A DNA stretch of 45,798 bases from Lachnospiraceae bacterium (lineage in GTDB: Bacteria > Bacillota > Clostridia > Lachnospirales > Lachnospiraceae), in contig JAAWLQ010000002.1 of the NCBI GenBank assembly GCA_022797995.1, positions 1-45,798 of the forward strand. Reading direction: 5' to 3'. Made by a program: the position numbers and the translations under genes. Positions 1 to 9,690 of the stretch are shown here, piece after piece (position 1 is the first letter of the stretch; each line of letters opens with the position of its first letter). The notes under the pieces were generated by a model, which was given only the letters and a program-made list of their open reading frames with translations, was not told the DNA's origin and searched no databases.

Positions 1-1
1 C

Positions 2-334
2 CCGGGAGAGGTGAGCCGGATTTACCTGAATTTCTCCGATCCGTGGCCGAAGGACAGGCATGCAAAGCGCAGACTGCCCTCGCGGGAATTCCTGGCCAGA
101 TATGATGTGATTTTGGAGAAAGGCGGATGGCTGGAGTTCAAGACAGACAACCGGGAGCTGTTCGATTTTGCCGTGGAAGAACTGGAGCCGGCGGGCTGGC
201 ATGCAAGTGTGCTCACCTATGATCTTCACCATGACGAAGCTCTGATGCAGGGTAATGTAATGACAGAGTACGAAGAGAAATTCTCGAGCCTGGGAAATCC
301 TATCTGCAAGTATATTATTGCAAGAGACAGATAG
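2..334 (+). CDS. trmB: tRNA (guanine-N7)-methyltransferase, C-terminal part
   Basis: The reading frame is open from base 2, so the 5' part of the gene lies outside the window and the ORF-track start at 11 is an internal GTG. The visible 110 residues carry the TrmB signature LNFSDPWPK followed by H-x-KRRL, then an FKTDN segment and the usual C-terminal end. TrmB uses S-adenosylmethionine to make m7G46 in the variable loop of many tRNAs, in the cytoplasm. The 140 bases to trxA hold two hairpins. Identification is firm because the signature block is very characteristic; nothing can be said about the N-terminal SAM-binding half. Confidence 0.95.
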   Translation, partial: PGEVSRIYLNFSDPWPKDRHAKRRLPSREFLARYDVILEKGGWLEFKTDNRELFDFAVEELEPAGWHASVLTYDLHHDEALMQGNVMTEYEEKFSSLGNPICKYIIARDR

Positions 335-345
335 CTGCTGTCTCG

Positions 346-374
346 GATTTTGATACAAAATAAGCATCAAAATC
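346..374 (+). terminator. hairpin after trmB
   Basis: GATTTTGAT and ATCAAAATC form a perfect 9-bp stem around an 11-nt loop, 12 bases after the trmB stop. The following bases (TCTCGCGGG) are not a U-tract, so intrinsic termination would be weak. It may be a processing or attenuating structure instead. Confidence 0.45.
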
Positions 375-413
375 TCTCGCGGGATAAGGAATGTGAATAG
401 TAACTAGCTGGTG

Positions 414-438
414 ACAGCTCAGGGTGCGTCTGAGCTGT
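414..438 (+). other. hairpin in the trxA leader
   Basis: ACAGCTCAG and CTGAGCTGT form a perfect 9-bp stem with loop GGTGCGT. It ends 36 bases before the trxA start and is followed by an ordinary GGAGG ribosome binding site. The lack of a T-run argues against a terminator. No known RNA class was recognised. Confidence 0.45.
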
Positions 439-474
439 TAAGACAATGAAGCAACTATATGGAGGTAAAAACTT

Positions 475-795
475 ATGGAATACAGATTTACAGAGGACAA
501 TTTTGAAGCGGAAGTACTGCAGGCTGCCACCCCCGTGCTGGTGGACTTTTATGCGGACTGGTGTAATCCCTGTCGGATGATGGGACCGGTGGTGGAGAAA
601 ATTGCGGAAGAGTATGAAGGCAGAGTGAAAGTCGGAAAGTGTAATATTGACGAGAACATGACGCTGGCGGCGCGCTACCGCATTTCCAGCATTCCGGCTT
701 TTGTGATGTTCAAAAACGGCAGCCCGGCGGCCACTTACGTGGGATCTATGCCTGCGGCGGAATTAAAGGAAAAGGTTGAGCAGGCATTGAAGTGA
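475..795 (+). CDS. trxA: thioredoxin with CNPC active site
   Basis: This 106-residue protein has the full thioredoxin fold order. It shows LVDFYADWCNPCR at about residues 22-34, the central beta strand with KVGKCNIDEN, the cis-proline loop ISSIPAFVMFKNG, and the final amphipathic helix. Thioredoxins reduce cytoplasmic protein disulfides and are recharged by thioredoxin reductase. The redox motif reads C-N-P-C rather than the usual C-G-P-C, which may shift its redox potential. No reductase gene is adjacent. The ATG at 475 has GGAGG ten bases upstream. The YitT gene begins one base after the stop, so the two are probably co-transcribed, although a functional link is not evident. Confidence 0.93.
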   Translation: MEYRFTEDNFEAEVLQAATPVLVDFYADWCNPCRMMGPVVEKIAEEYEGRVKVGKCNIDENMTLAARYRISSIPAFVMFKNGSPAATYVGSMPAAELKEKVEQALK

Positions 796-796
796 G

Positions 797-1672
797 ATGA
801 AAAAAGAAACTGTTGTGTACGAGGGAAAGAGATTGTTGATCTGTGTGCTGGGGGCGTTTCTCTACGCCGCCGGCACCAATCTTTTTGTGGTTCCGGCCGG
901 GCTGTATACGGGCGGACTGATGGGCTTCTGTCAGGTGATCAGAACGGTGCTTGCAAGATATTTTCATCTGAATTTCACCAATTTTGACATTGCCGGTATC
1001 ATTTATTACCTGATCAATATTCCCATTTTTGTGGTGGCTTTTAAGCGGATGGGGAGAATGTTTTTCGCGAAGACACTGTTTACCGTTACGGTGATGACCA
1101 TCTTCCTCTCCCTGATTCCCACAAGGATGATTGTGAAGGATACCATGGCCGCCTGTATGGTAGGCGGAATCATAACCGGCGCAGGAATCGGTCTGACCCT
1201 GAGAATGGCCTCTTCCGGAGGCGGAATGGACGTGGTGGGCGTGCTGCTGATCCGGTGGAAGAGAGATTTCAGCGTGGGTAAGGCGAATCTCTTCGTCAAC
1301 CTGGCGCTGTATGCAATCTGCCTTTTCATGTTCGATGTGGAAATCGTGGTATACTCGGTTATTTATGCCGCGGTGCATTCCGTGGCCATGGATAAGGTGC
1401 ATACCCAGAATATCAACGTGGAGGCGAAGATCATCACAAAGGCGGATACCGCCGCGCTGGAGAAGGTGATTTTCGAGGAAATCTACAGGGGAATCACAAA
1501 ATGGTCCACCATGGGCGCATACACTCATGAGGATTCCCATATGCTGTATATTACATTGTCCAAATATGAGGTGAGCCGTCTGAAAGCGGCGGTGCACCGG
1601 TTCGATCCCAACGCGTTTATTGTGATAAACGAAGGGGTCAGCGTGGACGGAAATTTCGTGAAAAAGCTGTAA
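797..1672 (+). CDS. YitT family membrane protein (DUF161/DUF2179)
   Basis: The 291-residue product begins one base after the trxA stop. The first ~200 residues are hydrophobic, with about five or six predicted membrane segments and a glycine-rich stretch (SSGGGMDVVG) typical of the YitT family. The last ~90 residues form the soluble DUF2179 domain (KIITKADTAALEKVIFEE onward), a small ferredoxin-like fold thought to bind a ligand. YitT proteins are common in several paralogs in Firmicutes and their substrate is not established. A bidirectional-looking hairpin terminator follows directly. Family assignment is strong; function is unknown. Confidence 0.9.
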   Translation: MKKETVVYEGKRLLICVLGAFLYAAGTNLFVVPAGLYTGGLMGFCQVIRTVLARYFHLNFTNFDIAGIIYYLINIPIFVVAFKRMGRMFFAKTLFTVTVMTIFLSLIPTRMIVKDTMAACMVGGIITGAGIGLTLRMASSGGGMDVVGVLLIRWKRDFSVGKANLFVNLALYAICLFMFDVEIVVYSVIYAAVHSVAMDKVHTQNINVEAKIITKADTAALEKVIFEEIYRGITKWSTMGAYTHEDSHMLYITLSKYEVSRLKAAVHRFDPNAFIVINEGVSVDGNFVKKL

Positions 1673-1674
1673 GA

Positions 1675-1698
1675 AAACCCCGGTGGGAGCCGGGGTTT
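1675..1698 (+). terminator. intrinsic terminator between convergent genes
   Basis: AAACCCCGG/CCGGGGTTT forms a 9-bp GC-rich stem with a 6-nt loop immediately after the YitT stop. It is flanked by A residues upstream and T residues downstream, so it can act in both directions, serving the YitT gene on plus and the convergent DUF1846 gene on minus. Confidence 0.85.
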
Positions 1699-1708
1699 GT
1701 TATTCATG

Positions 1709-1743
1709 ACAATAGAAGCCTCGCGAAGCGTGGATTCTATTGT
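1709..1743. repeat. hairpin with TCGCGAAGCG loop (copy 1)
   Basis: A perfect 9-bp stem ACAATAGAA/TTCTATTGT encloses a 17-nt loop that contains TCGCGAAGCG. It lies 2 bases beyond the DUF1846 stop. A second hairpin with the same 10-nt loop sequence but an unrelated stem sits upstream of the same gene at 3285-3315. Confidence 0.6.
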
Positions 1744-1745
1744 TG

Positions 1746-3221
1746 TCAATATTTCTTCCTGCCGGTCTGAACAGGTTCGCTGGTCAGGTCCATTCCCAGT
1801 CGCTTGTATATCTTGATGTCCACCTCGGACAGCATAACCGATGTGTGAACCTGACAGCCCTTCAGATTTGGCAGCTGTTCCAGAGCCCGGCGGGCGTTAT
1901 CATCGTGACATGCGGCAAGAGCCAGGGCGATGAGAACTTCGTCCGTGTGGAGACGGGGATTGCGGCCGCCCAGGTAGCGCACCTTCAGGTCCTGAATGGG
2001 CTCGATGGCTTCCGGCTTGATAAGCTTGGTGTCGTGATCCACACCTGCCAGATATTTCAGGGCATTCAGCAGCAATGCCGCGGAAGCACCCAGGAAGTCC
2101 GATGTTTTGGAGGTGATGATATGGCCGTCCGCCAGTTCGATGGCGGCGGTGGGGACCCCCAGGGCTTCGGCGCGCTCTATGGCCGCAGTAGTGACATGCC
2201 TGTCAGCTGTGGTTATCTTGGCCTGTTTCATCAGAAGTTCAATTTTATATACCTCCGTTTCAGGAGAGGCTTCCCGCACCACTTTGTTCAATGCAGTATA
2301 ATAACGGCGAATAATTTCCATTTTGGAAGCTTCACAGCAGGCTTCGTCGTCAATGATACAGTTCCCGGCCATGTTGACACCCATGTCAGTAGGAGATTTG
2401 TAGGGGTTAGCGCCGTAAATGCCTTCAAATATGGCATTCAGTACTGGGAAAATCTCAATGTCCCGATTATAATTGACGGTAGTCTTTCCATAGGCTTCCA
2501 GGTGGAAGGGGTCAATCATATTCACATCGTTTAAATCTGCGGTGGCGGCTTCGTACGCCAGGTTAATCGGGTGCTTAAGTGGTATATTCCAGATGGGGAA
2601 AGTCTCAAATTTGGCATAGCCGGCCTTGATTCCCCTCAGGTTGTCATGGTAGAGCTGGGAAAGGCAGGTGGCCATTTTGCCACTTCCCGGACCAGGAGCC
2701 GTAACGACCACCAGAGGCCTGGTGGTTTCTATGTAATCGTTTTTTCCATAGCCGTTTTCACTGACGATCAGAGGCACATTGGCGGGATAGCCCTCGATTG
2801 TATAGTGCAGATAGACCTTTATATTCTTTTTTTCCAGCTTCGTCTTAAACTGCTCCGCGCTGTGCTGGCCGGAATAGTGAGTGATGACCACGCTGCCCAC
2901 ATACAGGCCTCTGTTCTGGAACTCATCCCGCAGACGCAGCACATCCACATCGTAAGTGATACCCAGATCGCCGCGGATTTTATTTTTCTCAATATCGGCG
3001 GCACTGATGACGATGACAATCTCGGCACAGTCTGAAAGCTGCATCAGCATCTGCAGCTTAGCGTCAGGCGCAAAGCCGGGCAGAACTCTGGATGCATGAT
3101 AATCGTCAAAAAGCTTTCCTCCGAATTCCAGATAAAGCTTGTCCCCAAACTGAACAATACGTTCCTTGATGTGTTCCGACTGCATTTTCAGATACTTGTT
3201 ATTGTCAAATCCGATTTTCAT
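1746..3221 (-). CDS. DUF1846 family protein
   Basis: This 491-residue protein matches the DUF1846 family by recollection of its conserved start (MKIGFDNNKYLKMQ) and its P-loop-like segment TAPGPGSGKMATCLSQLYHD at about residues 180-200. These proteins are widespread in Firmicutes and have been structurally characterised, but I know of no firmly established function; a nucleotide-binding role is plausible from the GPGSGK loop. Two in-frame ATGs lie six bases apart. GAGG directly abuts the first (3227), so the second at 3221 has the better spacing and was chosen. The gene is convergent with the YitT gene and divergent from ftsH. Confidence 0.85.
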   Translation of the reverse strand: MKIGFDNNKYLKMQSEHIKERIVQFGDKLYLEFGGKLFDDYHASRVLPGFAPDAKLQMLMQLSDCAEIVIVISAADIEKNKIRGDLGITYDVDVLRLRDEFQNRGLYVGSVVITHYSGQHSAEQFKTKLEKKNIKVYLHYTIEGYPANVPLIVSENGYGKNDYIETTRPLVVVTAPGPGSGKMATCLSQLYHDNLRGIKAGYAKFETFPIWNIPLKHPINLAYEAATADLNDVNMIDPFHLEAYGKTTVNYNRDIEIFPVLNAIFEGIYGANPYKSPTDMGVNMAGNCIIDDEACCEASKMEIIRRYYTALNKVVREASPETEVYKIELLMKQAKITTADRHVTTAAIERAEALGVPTAAIELADGHIITSKTSDFLGASAALLLNALKYLAGVDHDTKLIKPEAIEPIQDLKVRYLGGRNPRLHTDEVLIALALAACHDDNARRALEQLPNLKGCQVHTSVMLSEVDIKIYKRLGMDLTSEPVQTGRKKY

Positions 3222-3284
3222 TGTCATCCTCGATTCTGTGATTTGGTGGCAACGGTGTGGTGCCCTGCCCTGAATAGCCCTTTG

Positions 3285-3315
3285 ATTATAGGGTTCGCGA
3301 AGCGGTTCCTATAAT
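3285..3315. repeat. hairpin with TCGCGAAGCG loop (copy 2)
   Basis: ATTATAGG/CCTATAAT form an 8-bp stem with a 15-nt loop containing TCGCGAAGCG, in the ftsH-DUF1846 divergent region. It would lie in the 5' leader of DUF1846 if that gene is transcribed from further upstream. The loop matches copy 1 at 1709-1743. Confidence 0.55.
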
Positions 3316-3406
3316 AAAGACATTTTACCACAGTTTTATTGACATTGGAATGGTAAAAAGTTTAGAAATCTTTAAGAGTTAATTTGTTTTTTTCACATTT
3401 ATGCTA

Positions 3407-3435
3407 TTGATTTATCAATGGGTACTCTCTATAAT
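3407..3435 (+). promoter_or_regulatory. sigma-A promoter of ftsH
   Basis: TTGATT, a 17-base spacer and a perfect TATAAT end at 3435, giving a predicted start near 3442 and a 61-base leader before the ftsH ATG. Spacing and boxes are near consensus. Confidence 0.8.
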
Positions 3436-3502
3436 AAAATGGATTTATTGACTTTTAAGCTCAGAGGGTTGAGATAAAGGCAAAAACGGAAACGGAGTTA
3501 CT

Positions 3503-5923
3503 ATGGATAATCAAATGAATCAGTATGATAACGGAGGAGGATACAACAACGGCGGCCGGGGCAATATGCCAGGCAACAACGGCGGCAATGGAAATCAACC
3601 TCCCAGAAAACCGAATATCATGATGGTACTGCTGGCAGGACTGAGTACGGTGCTGCTGGTTTTCATGCTTTGGAATCTGCTGTTCGGTACTTCCGGCAAT
3701 ACGCAGGAAGTCAGCTACACAAAGTTCCTGGAGTATATCAACGCGGACGAGGTTGAGGCGGTGGAAGTCCAGAGTACGGGACAGATACTGTTTACTCTGA
3801 AAAAGGAAGTAGCCTCGGAGGACACGCCCACGATTCCGCAGGGATACGGAGCTTTTTACGGAAATGTAAAAGTGACCTACTCCACAATCATCATGGAGGA
3901 TCTGGATACGCTCACTTCCCGGCTGGAGAAGCACGGGATAGACGGTACCCGGATTCTCAGCGACAATTCGGGCCGTATCCTGGATATTTTCCTGTATGTG
4001 GTGCTTCCGGTCCTGCTTATGTGGATATTGCTGGGAGTGGTGTTCCGGAAAATGAGCGGCTCCGGCGGTCCCATGGGCGTGGGTAAAAGCAACGCAAAGG
4101 TCTATGTGCAGAAGGAGACGGGCGTAACCTTCAAGGATGTGGCCGGGGAGGACGAGGCGAAAGAGTCTCTGGTGGAAGTGGTAGATTTCCTGCACAATCC
4201 CGGGAAATATTCCAAAATCGGTGCAAGGCTGCCGAAGGGCGCTCTGCTGGTAGGCCCTCCCGGAACCGGTAAGACGCTGCTGGCCAAAGCGGTGGCCGGA
4301 GAGGCCCATGTCCCTTTTTTCTCTCTGACAGGATCCGACTTTATCGAATTGTATGTAGGCGTGGGCGCCAGCCGTGTGCGTGACCTGTTCAAGGAGGCCA
4401 CGAAGAACGCCCCCTGTATCATCTTTATCGACGAGATTGATGCCATCGGCCGCAGCCGTGATTCCAAGTACGGCGGGGGGAACGAGGAGCGGGAACAGAC
4501 GCTGAATCAGCTTCTCTCGGAGATGGACGGTTTCGACAGCTCGAAGGGTATCCTGATTCTGGGGGCCACCAACCGGCCTGAGATTCTGGATAAGGCGCTT
4601 CTGCGGCCCGGGCGTTTCGACAGACGGATTATCGTGGATAAGCCGGACCTGAGAGGGCGTGTGGAGATCTTGAAGGTACATGCAAAGGATGTGAAGATGG
4701 ATGAAACCGTGGACCTGGATGCCATTGCTCTGGCAACCAGCGGCGCGGTGGGTTCCGATCTGGCGAATATGATCAACGAGGCGGCTATCAATGCCGTGAA
4801 GGAAGGCAGAGACTATGTCTGCCAGAAGGATTTGTTCAATTCCGTGGAAGTGGTGCTGGTAGGTAAGGAGAAGAAGGACCGCATTATGAGCAAGGAGGAG
4901 CGAAGGATTGTCTCCTATCATGAAGTGGGCCACGCGCTGATCAGCGCCCTGCAGAAGAATTCCGAGCCGGTGCAGAAGATCACCATTGTTCCCCGTACCA
5001 TGGGAGCCCTGGGCTATGTCATGCATGTGCCGGAGGAGGAGAAATACCTGAACACCGAGGCGGAGCTGAGAGATATGCTGGTGAGCCTGGTGGGTGGCCG
5101 TGCGGCGGAGGAAATTGTGTTTGAGACTGTGACCACAGGGGCGGCCAATGATATTGAGAAAGCCACCGATATCGCCCGCAACATGGTGACCCGTTACGGA
5201 ATGAGCAAGAAGTTCGGCCTGATGGGACTGGCCACCGTTGAGAGCCAGTATCTGGAGGGCAGAACGGCGCTGAACTGCAGTGACTCCACGGCGGCGGAGA
5301 TTGACGCCGAGGTGGTGGAGATTCTGAAGGAAAGCTATGAGAAAGCGCTGGATCTGCTGCGGGACAACAGGGACGTGATGGATAAGCTGGCGGAATTCCT
5401 GATTGAGAAGGAGACCATAACCGGCAAGGAGTTCATGGAGATCTTCCGCAGGGAAAAAGGCCTGCCTGAGCCGGAGGAGAAGAAAGAGGATACTCCCGAG
5501 GAGCTGTCTGCAAGGGAGGCAGAGAAGGTAGAGGAAAAGAAGGAAGAGGCAAAGAAGGAAGAGGCAAAGGAACAAACCTCTCAGGAGCCCGGGCATTATC
5601 AGTTTTCCTGGGAACAGGCTCTGGAGAAGGAGAAGGCGGCGGGCCGGGGAGATTCCGGGAAGCCGCAGACTGACGGGGAGCAGGAAAACGCTTCGGAAGA
5701 AAGCGAGCTCCAGAAGGCCGAGAGTACCGCAGCACCGGGAGACGGACCGGAGCACAGTGAAAAAGCGGAAAGCGGGTCAGAAGCGGAACCGGAGTCTGGG
5801 GAAGCGCGGGAGAGGAAAGCGGAAGCGGAAGAGAAACCGGAGCCCGAAGACAATCCGGAGCCGGCGGGCCTGCAGGAGAAGGAACATCCGGTGGGCAGAT
5901 TTTCCAACGGCAGAATAGATTGA
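3503..5923 (+). CDS. ftsH: ATP-dependent zinc metalloprotease FtsH, long acidic tail
   Basis: FtsH is a membrane-anchored hexameric AAA+ protease that degrades misfolded membrane proteins and short-lived regulators. In order: an Asn/Gly-rich N-terminus, a first membrane segment (about 40-58), an extracytoplasmic domain, a second membrane segment (about 155-178), Walker A GPPGTGKT (about 251-258), Walker B IIFIDEID, the second region of homology with RPGRFDRR, and the zinc site HEVGH (about 473-477). At 806 residues it exceeds the usual 610-660. The extra ~160 residues form a Glu/Lys/Pro-rich, probably disordered tail. Start: ATG with GGAG upstream, and a good promoter. The antisense 764-residue ORF is a shadow. 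Confidence 0.97.
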   Translation: MDNQMNQYDNGGGYNNGGRGNMPGNNGGNGNQPPRKPNIMMVLLAGLSTVLLVFMLWNLLFGTSGNTQEVSYTKFLEYINADEVEAVEVQSTGQILFTLKKEVASEDTPTIPQGYGAFYGNVKVTYSTIIMEDLDTLTSRLEKHGIDGTRILSDNSGRILDIFLYVVLPVLLMWILLGVVFRKMSGSGGPMGVGKSNAKVYVQKETGVTFKDVAGEDEAKESLVEVVDFLHNPGKYSKIGARLPKGALLVGPPGTGKTLLAKAVAGEAHVPFFSLTGSDFIELYVGVGASRVRDLFKEATKNAPCIIFIDEIDAIGRSRDSKYGGGNEEREQTLNQLLSEMDGFDSSKGILILGATNRPEILDKALLRPGRFDRRIIVDKPDLRGRVEILKVHAKDVKMDETVDLDAIALATSGAVGSDLANMINEAAINAVKEGRDYVCQKDLFNSVEVVLVGKEKKDRIMSKEERRIVSYHEVGHALISALQKNSEPVQKITIVPRTMGALGYVMHVPEEEKYLNTEAELRDMLVSLVGGRAAEEIVFETVTTGAANDIEKATDIARNMVTRYGMSKKFGLMGLATVESQYLEGRTALNCSDSTAAEIDAEVVEILKESYEKALDLLRDNRDVMDKLAEFLIEKETITGKEFMEIFRREKGLPEPEEKKEDTPEELSAREAEKVEEKKEEAKKEEAKEQTSQEPGHYQFSWEQALEKEKAAGRGDSGKPQTDGEQENASEESELQKAESTAAPGDGPEHSEKAESGSEAEPESGEARERKAEAEEKPEPEDNPEPAGLQEKEHPVGRFSNGRID

Positions 5924-5964
5924 CGGCAGGCAGCACATGCTAAAACAGAGGATACTGTTAATGT

Positions 5965-5991
5965 GAGGGGGGAGATTTTATCTCCCCTCTC
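5965..5991 (+). terminator. likely terminator of ftsH
   Basis: GAGGGGGGAGAT and ATCTCCCCTCTC form a 12-bp stem with one G-T wobble and a 3-base loop, 42 bases after the ftsH stop. The trailing CGATTTATAG is only partly T-rich. The ~300 bases from 5924 to 6222 hold this hairpin and otherwise only the unlikely upstream extension of the next ORF. Confidence 0.65.
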
Positions 5992-6222
5992 GATTTATAG
6001 TACGAATATCGTAGATTATTCAGAATGGTTGATTTTGCTTTGATATGCAAAAGAGAGTTTATGAAGGAGCCGGCGTGTAAGTTCTGGCGCCAGGAGCCGG
6101 TGTGGAGTGGCTGCAGTTCATGGATACAGGAAGGGATGATAAAAGATAAAAATTCGAGTAGGTGGTTGTTGAGTTCGGAGATTCGTGATAAACTAATCGT
6201 CAGGAATACAGGAAAAGGAGAC

Positions 6223-6432
6223 ATGACACAAGTTATGCAGGAATCAGTCAAGATGCTGGAAATGTTGCCAGAAAGTGAACAGGAGCTTGCAAATCAGCTT
6301 ATCAAGCGCATAGTGCTTGCTTGGGACCCGGATTATACAAAATTGACACCGGATGAGAAAAAGTGGTTGGAAGAAGCAGAACAGAGGATAGATAGTGGGG
6401 ACTATGTGAGAGAAGATGATGTTGATTGGTAA
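6223..6432 (+). CDS. small orphan antitoxin-like protein
   Basis: This 69-residue protein is predicted from the ATG at 6223, which has AAGGAG five bases upstream; the longer ORF-track start at 6025 has no such site. The sequence has a helical N-terminus ([17 protein letters not shown]), a linker [14 protein letters not shown], and an acidic C-terminal end [10 protein letters not shown]. That layout resembles small antitoxin-like proteins frequent in Lachnospiraceae, with a DNA-binding or dimerising N-terminus and an acidic toxin-binding tail. No RelE/ParE-type toxin follows: the next gene is a cell-wall amidase. It is therefore called an orphan. The similarity is from memory and moderate at best. 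Confidence 0.55.
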   Translation: MTQVMQESVKMLEMLPESEQELANQLIKRIVLAWDPDYTKLTPDEKKWLEEAEQRIDSGDYVREDDVDW

Positions 6433-6583
6433 AAATAAGGCGGATGCGGGCTTAAAAGAGCAGAATCCGATGCCGGTTGTGGCATGGGAATTTGCTTGCA
6501 GGATGAGCATGCCCGTTTCCTGCAATGATAGTTCATACAGGCTTATGAATCAAGCCGGAAGGAGGAACTGCAGAACTGTAAAG

Positions 6584-7654
6584 ATGATAAAACATATCAG
6601 AATGTGTACCATGGCATTTGGACTGGGTCTGATACTATTGATGAGCGGCTGTGGAAAAGCAGAGGAGGAGTCCAGGTCTATGGTGAGTCTGGATGACATG
6701 GCGGTAGAACTGGACACACAGGAGCAGGACGGCGCCGGGGAATCCGGGAAAGAGTCCTCTGCCGCAGAGGAGTCAGGAAATAATGAGCTTTCGACGGCGT
6801 CAGGAGATTCGACGTCAGGGAACAATGAGTCTTCAGCGGCGCAGGAGAGTGGTGGGTCGGTGTCAGAGGATTTGCAATCCCCGGTACCCGGAGGCGAGAC
6901 AGGAGTGGAAAGTGGGGCCTCATCTGCTTCACAGCCGCAGACTGTAGTGTCACCGGAATCCGGCTCTCAATCCCAGACACCGGACGATTCCACAGCGCCT
7001 GCTGCCCAGGAGAACGGCTATCTGGTCGTCATCGACGCCGGACATCAGCAGAAGGGGAACAGCGAGAAGGAGCCCATCGGCCCAGGGGCAAGCGAGATGA
7101 AGGCGAAGGTGGCCGGCGGGACTTCCGGAGCCACCAGCGGCTTAAAAGAATACGAGCTGACCCTGATGGTGGCGGAGAAGCTGGAGGACGAGCTGACCAG
7201 CCGGGGTTATCAGGTGATTATGGTCCGGACTACCCATGATGTGAACATGAGCAACAGCGAGCGGGCCCAGGTGGCCAATGACGCGGAGGCGGATGCTTTT
7301 ATCCGCGTGCATGCCAACGGTTCGGAGAACACATCCGTGAACGGTGCAATGACCATCTGCCAGACGGCCTCCAATCCATACAACAGCACCTTCTATCAGC
7401 AGAGCAGAGACTTGTCGGATGCTGTGCTGGATGAGCTGGTGGCGGCTACAGGCTGTAAGAAGCAGTACGTCTGGGAGACGGACACCATGAGCGGCATCAA
7501 CTGGTGCATGGTTCCTGTGACCATTGTGGAGATGGGCTATATGACCAATCCGGAAGAGGATACGCTGATGGCCACGGACGAATATCAGGAGAAAATTGCG
7601 GACGGAATTGCCAATGGCATTGACAAATTCCTGAGCCAGGCCGATGAACAGTAA
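6584..7654 (+). CDS. lipoprotein N-acetylmuramoyl-L-alanine amidase (Amidase_3)
   Basis: The enzyme should cleave the amide between N-acetylmuramic acid and the stem peptide of peptidoglycan. Residues ~1-24 form a lipoprotein signal ending in LLMSGC, so it is probably anchored outside the membrane. A ~110-residue Ser/Glu/Gly-rich linker follows, then the Amidase_3 domain: VVIDAGHQQ (first zinc His), a glutamate in [22 protein letters not shown] (second zinc His) and [11 protein letters not shown] with the catalytic Glu. Start choice is uncertain: the ATG at 6584 fits the signal peptide but its AGGAGG lies ~18 bases away. ATGs at 6545 and 6602 are alternatives. The ORF-track start at 6416 overlaps the preceding gene and is unlikely. 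Confidence 0.9.
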   Translation: MIKHIRMCTMAFGLGLILLMSGCGKAEEESRSMVSLDDMAVELDTQEQDGAGESGKESSAAEESGNNELSTASGDSTSGNNESSAAQESGGSVSEDLQSPVPGGETGVESGASSASQPQTVVSPESGSQSQTPDDSTAPAAQENGYLVVIDAGHQQKGNSEKEPIGPGASEMKAKVAGGTSGATSGLKEYELTLMVAEKLEDELTSRGYQVIMVRTTHDVNMSNSERAQVANDAEADAFIRVHANGSENTSVNGAMTICQTASNPYNSTFYQQSRDLSDAVLDELVAATGCKKQYVWETDTMSGINWCMVPVTIVEMGYMTNPEEDTLMATDEYQEKIADGIANGIDKFLSQADEQ

Positions 7655-7747
7655 AGGAAATACCTCCGGCGAGGAGGGCCATTGGAACCATTGGCTGCAG
7701 AAAAGGAAAAGCAACAGAGATTTAAGCGGGAAAATGGGGATTATGCC

Positions 7748-9622
7748 ATGTTTAACTTTGAAGAGGAACTGAAAAAGCTTCCCAAAGAGCCGGGAGTCTA
7801 TATTATGCGAGATGACAGGAATGTCATTTTGTATGTGGGTAAGGCGATCAACCTTCACAACCGCGTACGCTCCTATTTTCGGGAAAATATCGGCAGAGGT
7901 CCCATGATTGATAAAATGGTGTCTCTGATTGCCCGGTTTGAATATATCGTCACAGACTCGGAGCTGGAGGCCCTGGTGCTGGAGAATAACCTGATTAAGG
8001 AGAATTCTCCCAAGTATAATACTCTGCTGAAGGACGACAAGACCTATCCTTATATTAAGGTGACAGTGGGGGAAGAGTACCCCAGGATTCTGTTCTCCCG
8101 GGTGATGAAAAAGGATAAATCCAAATATTTCGGGCCCTACACCAGCGCGGCGTCCGTGAAGGACACCATCGATCTGCTGAACAAGCTCTATCATCTGCGC
8201 ACCTGCAACCGCAGTCTGCCTAAGGATATCGGGGTGGAGCGGCCCTGCCTGAACTATCACATCAAGCAGTGTCTTGCCCCCTGTCAGGGTTATATTGACA
8301 GAGAACAGTACAGAGAGCAGGTAAATCAGGCGCTGGAATTTTTGAACGGAAACTACAACCTGATTCTGAAGGATCTGGAGGCCAAAATGCAGGCGGCCGC
8401 GGAGGAGCTGGACTTCGAGGCGGCAGCGGGCTACAGAGATCTCTACAACAGCGTGAAACAGGTGGCCCAGAAGCAGAAGATTACGGACAGCGTCGGCGAG
8501 GATAAGGATATCATCGCCCTGTACCAGGATGACAGGGAAGCGGTGGTTCAGGTCTTCTTTGTCCGGGACGGCAAGCTCATCGGGCGGGACCATTATTATA
8601 TGACAAATGTGTCACCTGACAGCAAACCGGAAATTTTGGAGAATTTCGTGAAGCAGTTCTATGCCGGCACTCCTTTTATCCCCAGAGAGCTGATGTTACA
8701 ATATGAGATCGGGGACCATGAGCTCATTGAGAAATGGCTGACCGGGCGGAAAGGCGGGAGAGTCTACATCCGGGTGCCGAAAATCGGCTCCAAGGAGAAG
8801 CTGGTGGAGCTGGCGGCCCAGAACGCGAAGCACATCCTGGAGCAGGACAGGGAGCGGCTGAAACGGGAAGAAGGACGGACCATAGGTGCGGTAAAGGAGA
8901 TCGGGGCCCTTCTGGGCCTGGAACATATCGACCGGATGGAGGCTTTCGATATCTCCAATATCAATGGCTTTGAGAATGTGGGCTCCATGATTGTATTTGA
9001 GAAAGGGAAGCCCAAGACCAGCGATTACCGGAAATTCCGGATTAAGACCGTGTCCGGCCCTGACGATTACGCCTGTATGCGGGAGGTGCTGACCAGACGG
9101 TTCCGACATGGACTGGAGGAAGGCAGGGAGCTGGAGGAAAAGGAGCTGGAGAAGGAATATGGCAGCTTCACCAGATTCCCGGACCTGCTGATGATGGACG
9201 GCGGAAGAGGGCAGGTGAATATCGCCCTGTCTGTGCTGGAAGAGCTGAAAATAGCCATTCCGGTCTGCGGTATGGTGAAGGATGACAATCACCGCACCAG
9301 AGGGCTTTATTTTAACAATGTGGAACTGCCCATTGACACCCATTCCGAAGGTTTTAAGCTGATTACCAGAGTGCAGGACGAGGCCCACCGCTTTGCCATC
9401 GAGTATCACCGTTCTCTGCGCAGCAAGGCCCAGGTGAAATCCGTGCTGGATGATATCCCCGGGGTGGGACCGGCCAGGAGAAAGGCGCTGATGCGGCATT
9501 TCAAGTCCATCGAAGAGATTAAGACGGCGGATGTGGAGACTTTGGCGGCACTGCCGGAAATCAACCGTCGGGCGGCGGAGGAAATATTTGGATTTTTCCA
9601 TAAGGTACAGGAGAAAGCGTAA
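7748..9622 (+). CDS. uvrC: excinuclease ABC subunit C
   Basis: UvrC makes the dual incisions of nucleotide-excision repair once UvrA and UvrB have located a lesion. The 624 residues show the GIY-YIG nuclease ([19 protein letters not shown]), the UVR coiled motif that contacts UvrB ([21 protein letters not shown]), the RNase-H-like C-terminal nuclease ([33 protein letters not shown]) and tandem helix-hairpin-helix motifs ([16 protein letters not shown]). The ATG at 7748, with GGGGA seven bases upstream, gives the canonical N-terminus; the TTG at 7682 would add 22 residues the family lacks. A clear terminator follows. Confidence 0.97.
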   Translation: MFNFEEELKKLPKEPGVYIMRDDRNVILYVGKAINLHNRVRSYFRENIGRGPMIDKMVSLIARFEYIVTDSELEALVLENNLIKENSPKYNTLLKDDKTYPYIKVTVGEEYPRILFSRVMKKDKSKYFGPYTSAASVKDTIDLLNKLYHLRTCNRSLPKDIGVERPCLNYHIKQCLAPCQGYIDREQYREQVNQALEFLNGNYNLILKDLEAKMQAAAEELDFEAAAGYRDLYNSVKQVAQKQKITDSVGEDKDIIALYQDDREAVVQVFFVRDGKLIGRDHYYMTNVSPDSKPEILENFVKQFYAGTPFIPRELMLQYEIGDHELIEKWLTGRKGGRVYIRVPKIGSKEKLVELAAQNAKHILEQDRERLKREEGRTIGAVKEIGALLGLEHIDRMEAFDISNINGFENVGSMIVFEKGKPKTSDYRKFRIKTVSGPDDYACMREVLTRRFRHGLEEGRELEEKELEKEYGSFTRFPDLLMMDGGRGQVNIALSVLEELKIAIPVCGMVKDDNHRTRGLYFNNVELPIDTHSEGFKLITRVQDEAHRFAIEYHRSLRSKAQVKSVLDDIPGVGPARRKALMRHFKSIEEIKTADVETLAALPEINRRAAEEIFGFFHKVQEKA

Positions 9623-9650
9623 ACGCTTAAATTAATACTGTTTTTAAACT

Positions 9651-9690
9651 GCGAACGACACTGGTTGGGAGAAACGCCGTTCGCTTTTTT
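9651..9690 (+). terminator. intrinsic terminator of uvrC
   Basis: GCGAACG pairs with CGTTCGC around a 20-base loop and is followed by a run of six T, 28 bases after the uvrC stop. Confidence 0.85.

Noticed and set aside
1740-2534. 264-codon plus-strand ORF opposite the DUF1846 gene
   Set aside because: Antisense shadow of a conserved gene, without a ribosome binding site or family resemblance.
3461-5755. 764-codon minus-strand ORF opposite ftsH
   Set aside because: It lies entirely over the well-supported ftsH gene; its composition (Leu/His/Gln-rich) is typical of an antisense shadow.
6025-6222. 66-residue extension of the small antitoxin-like ORF
   Set aside because: No ribosome binding site at 6025, whereas ATG 6223 has AAGGAG; the extension shows no conserved character.
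7142-8593. 483-codon minus-strand ORF over the amidase and uvrC genes
   Set aside because: It spans two real plus-strand genes with clear motifs; no family signature was seen in its translation.
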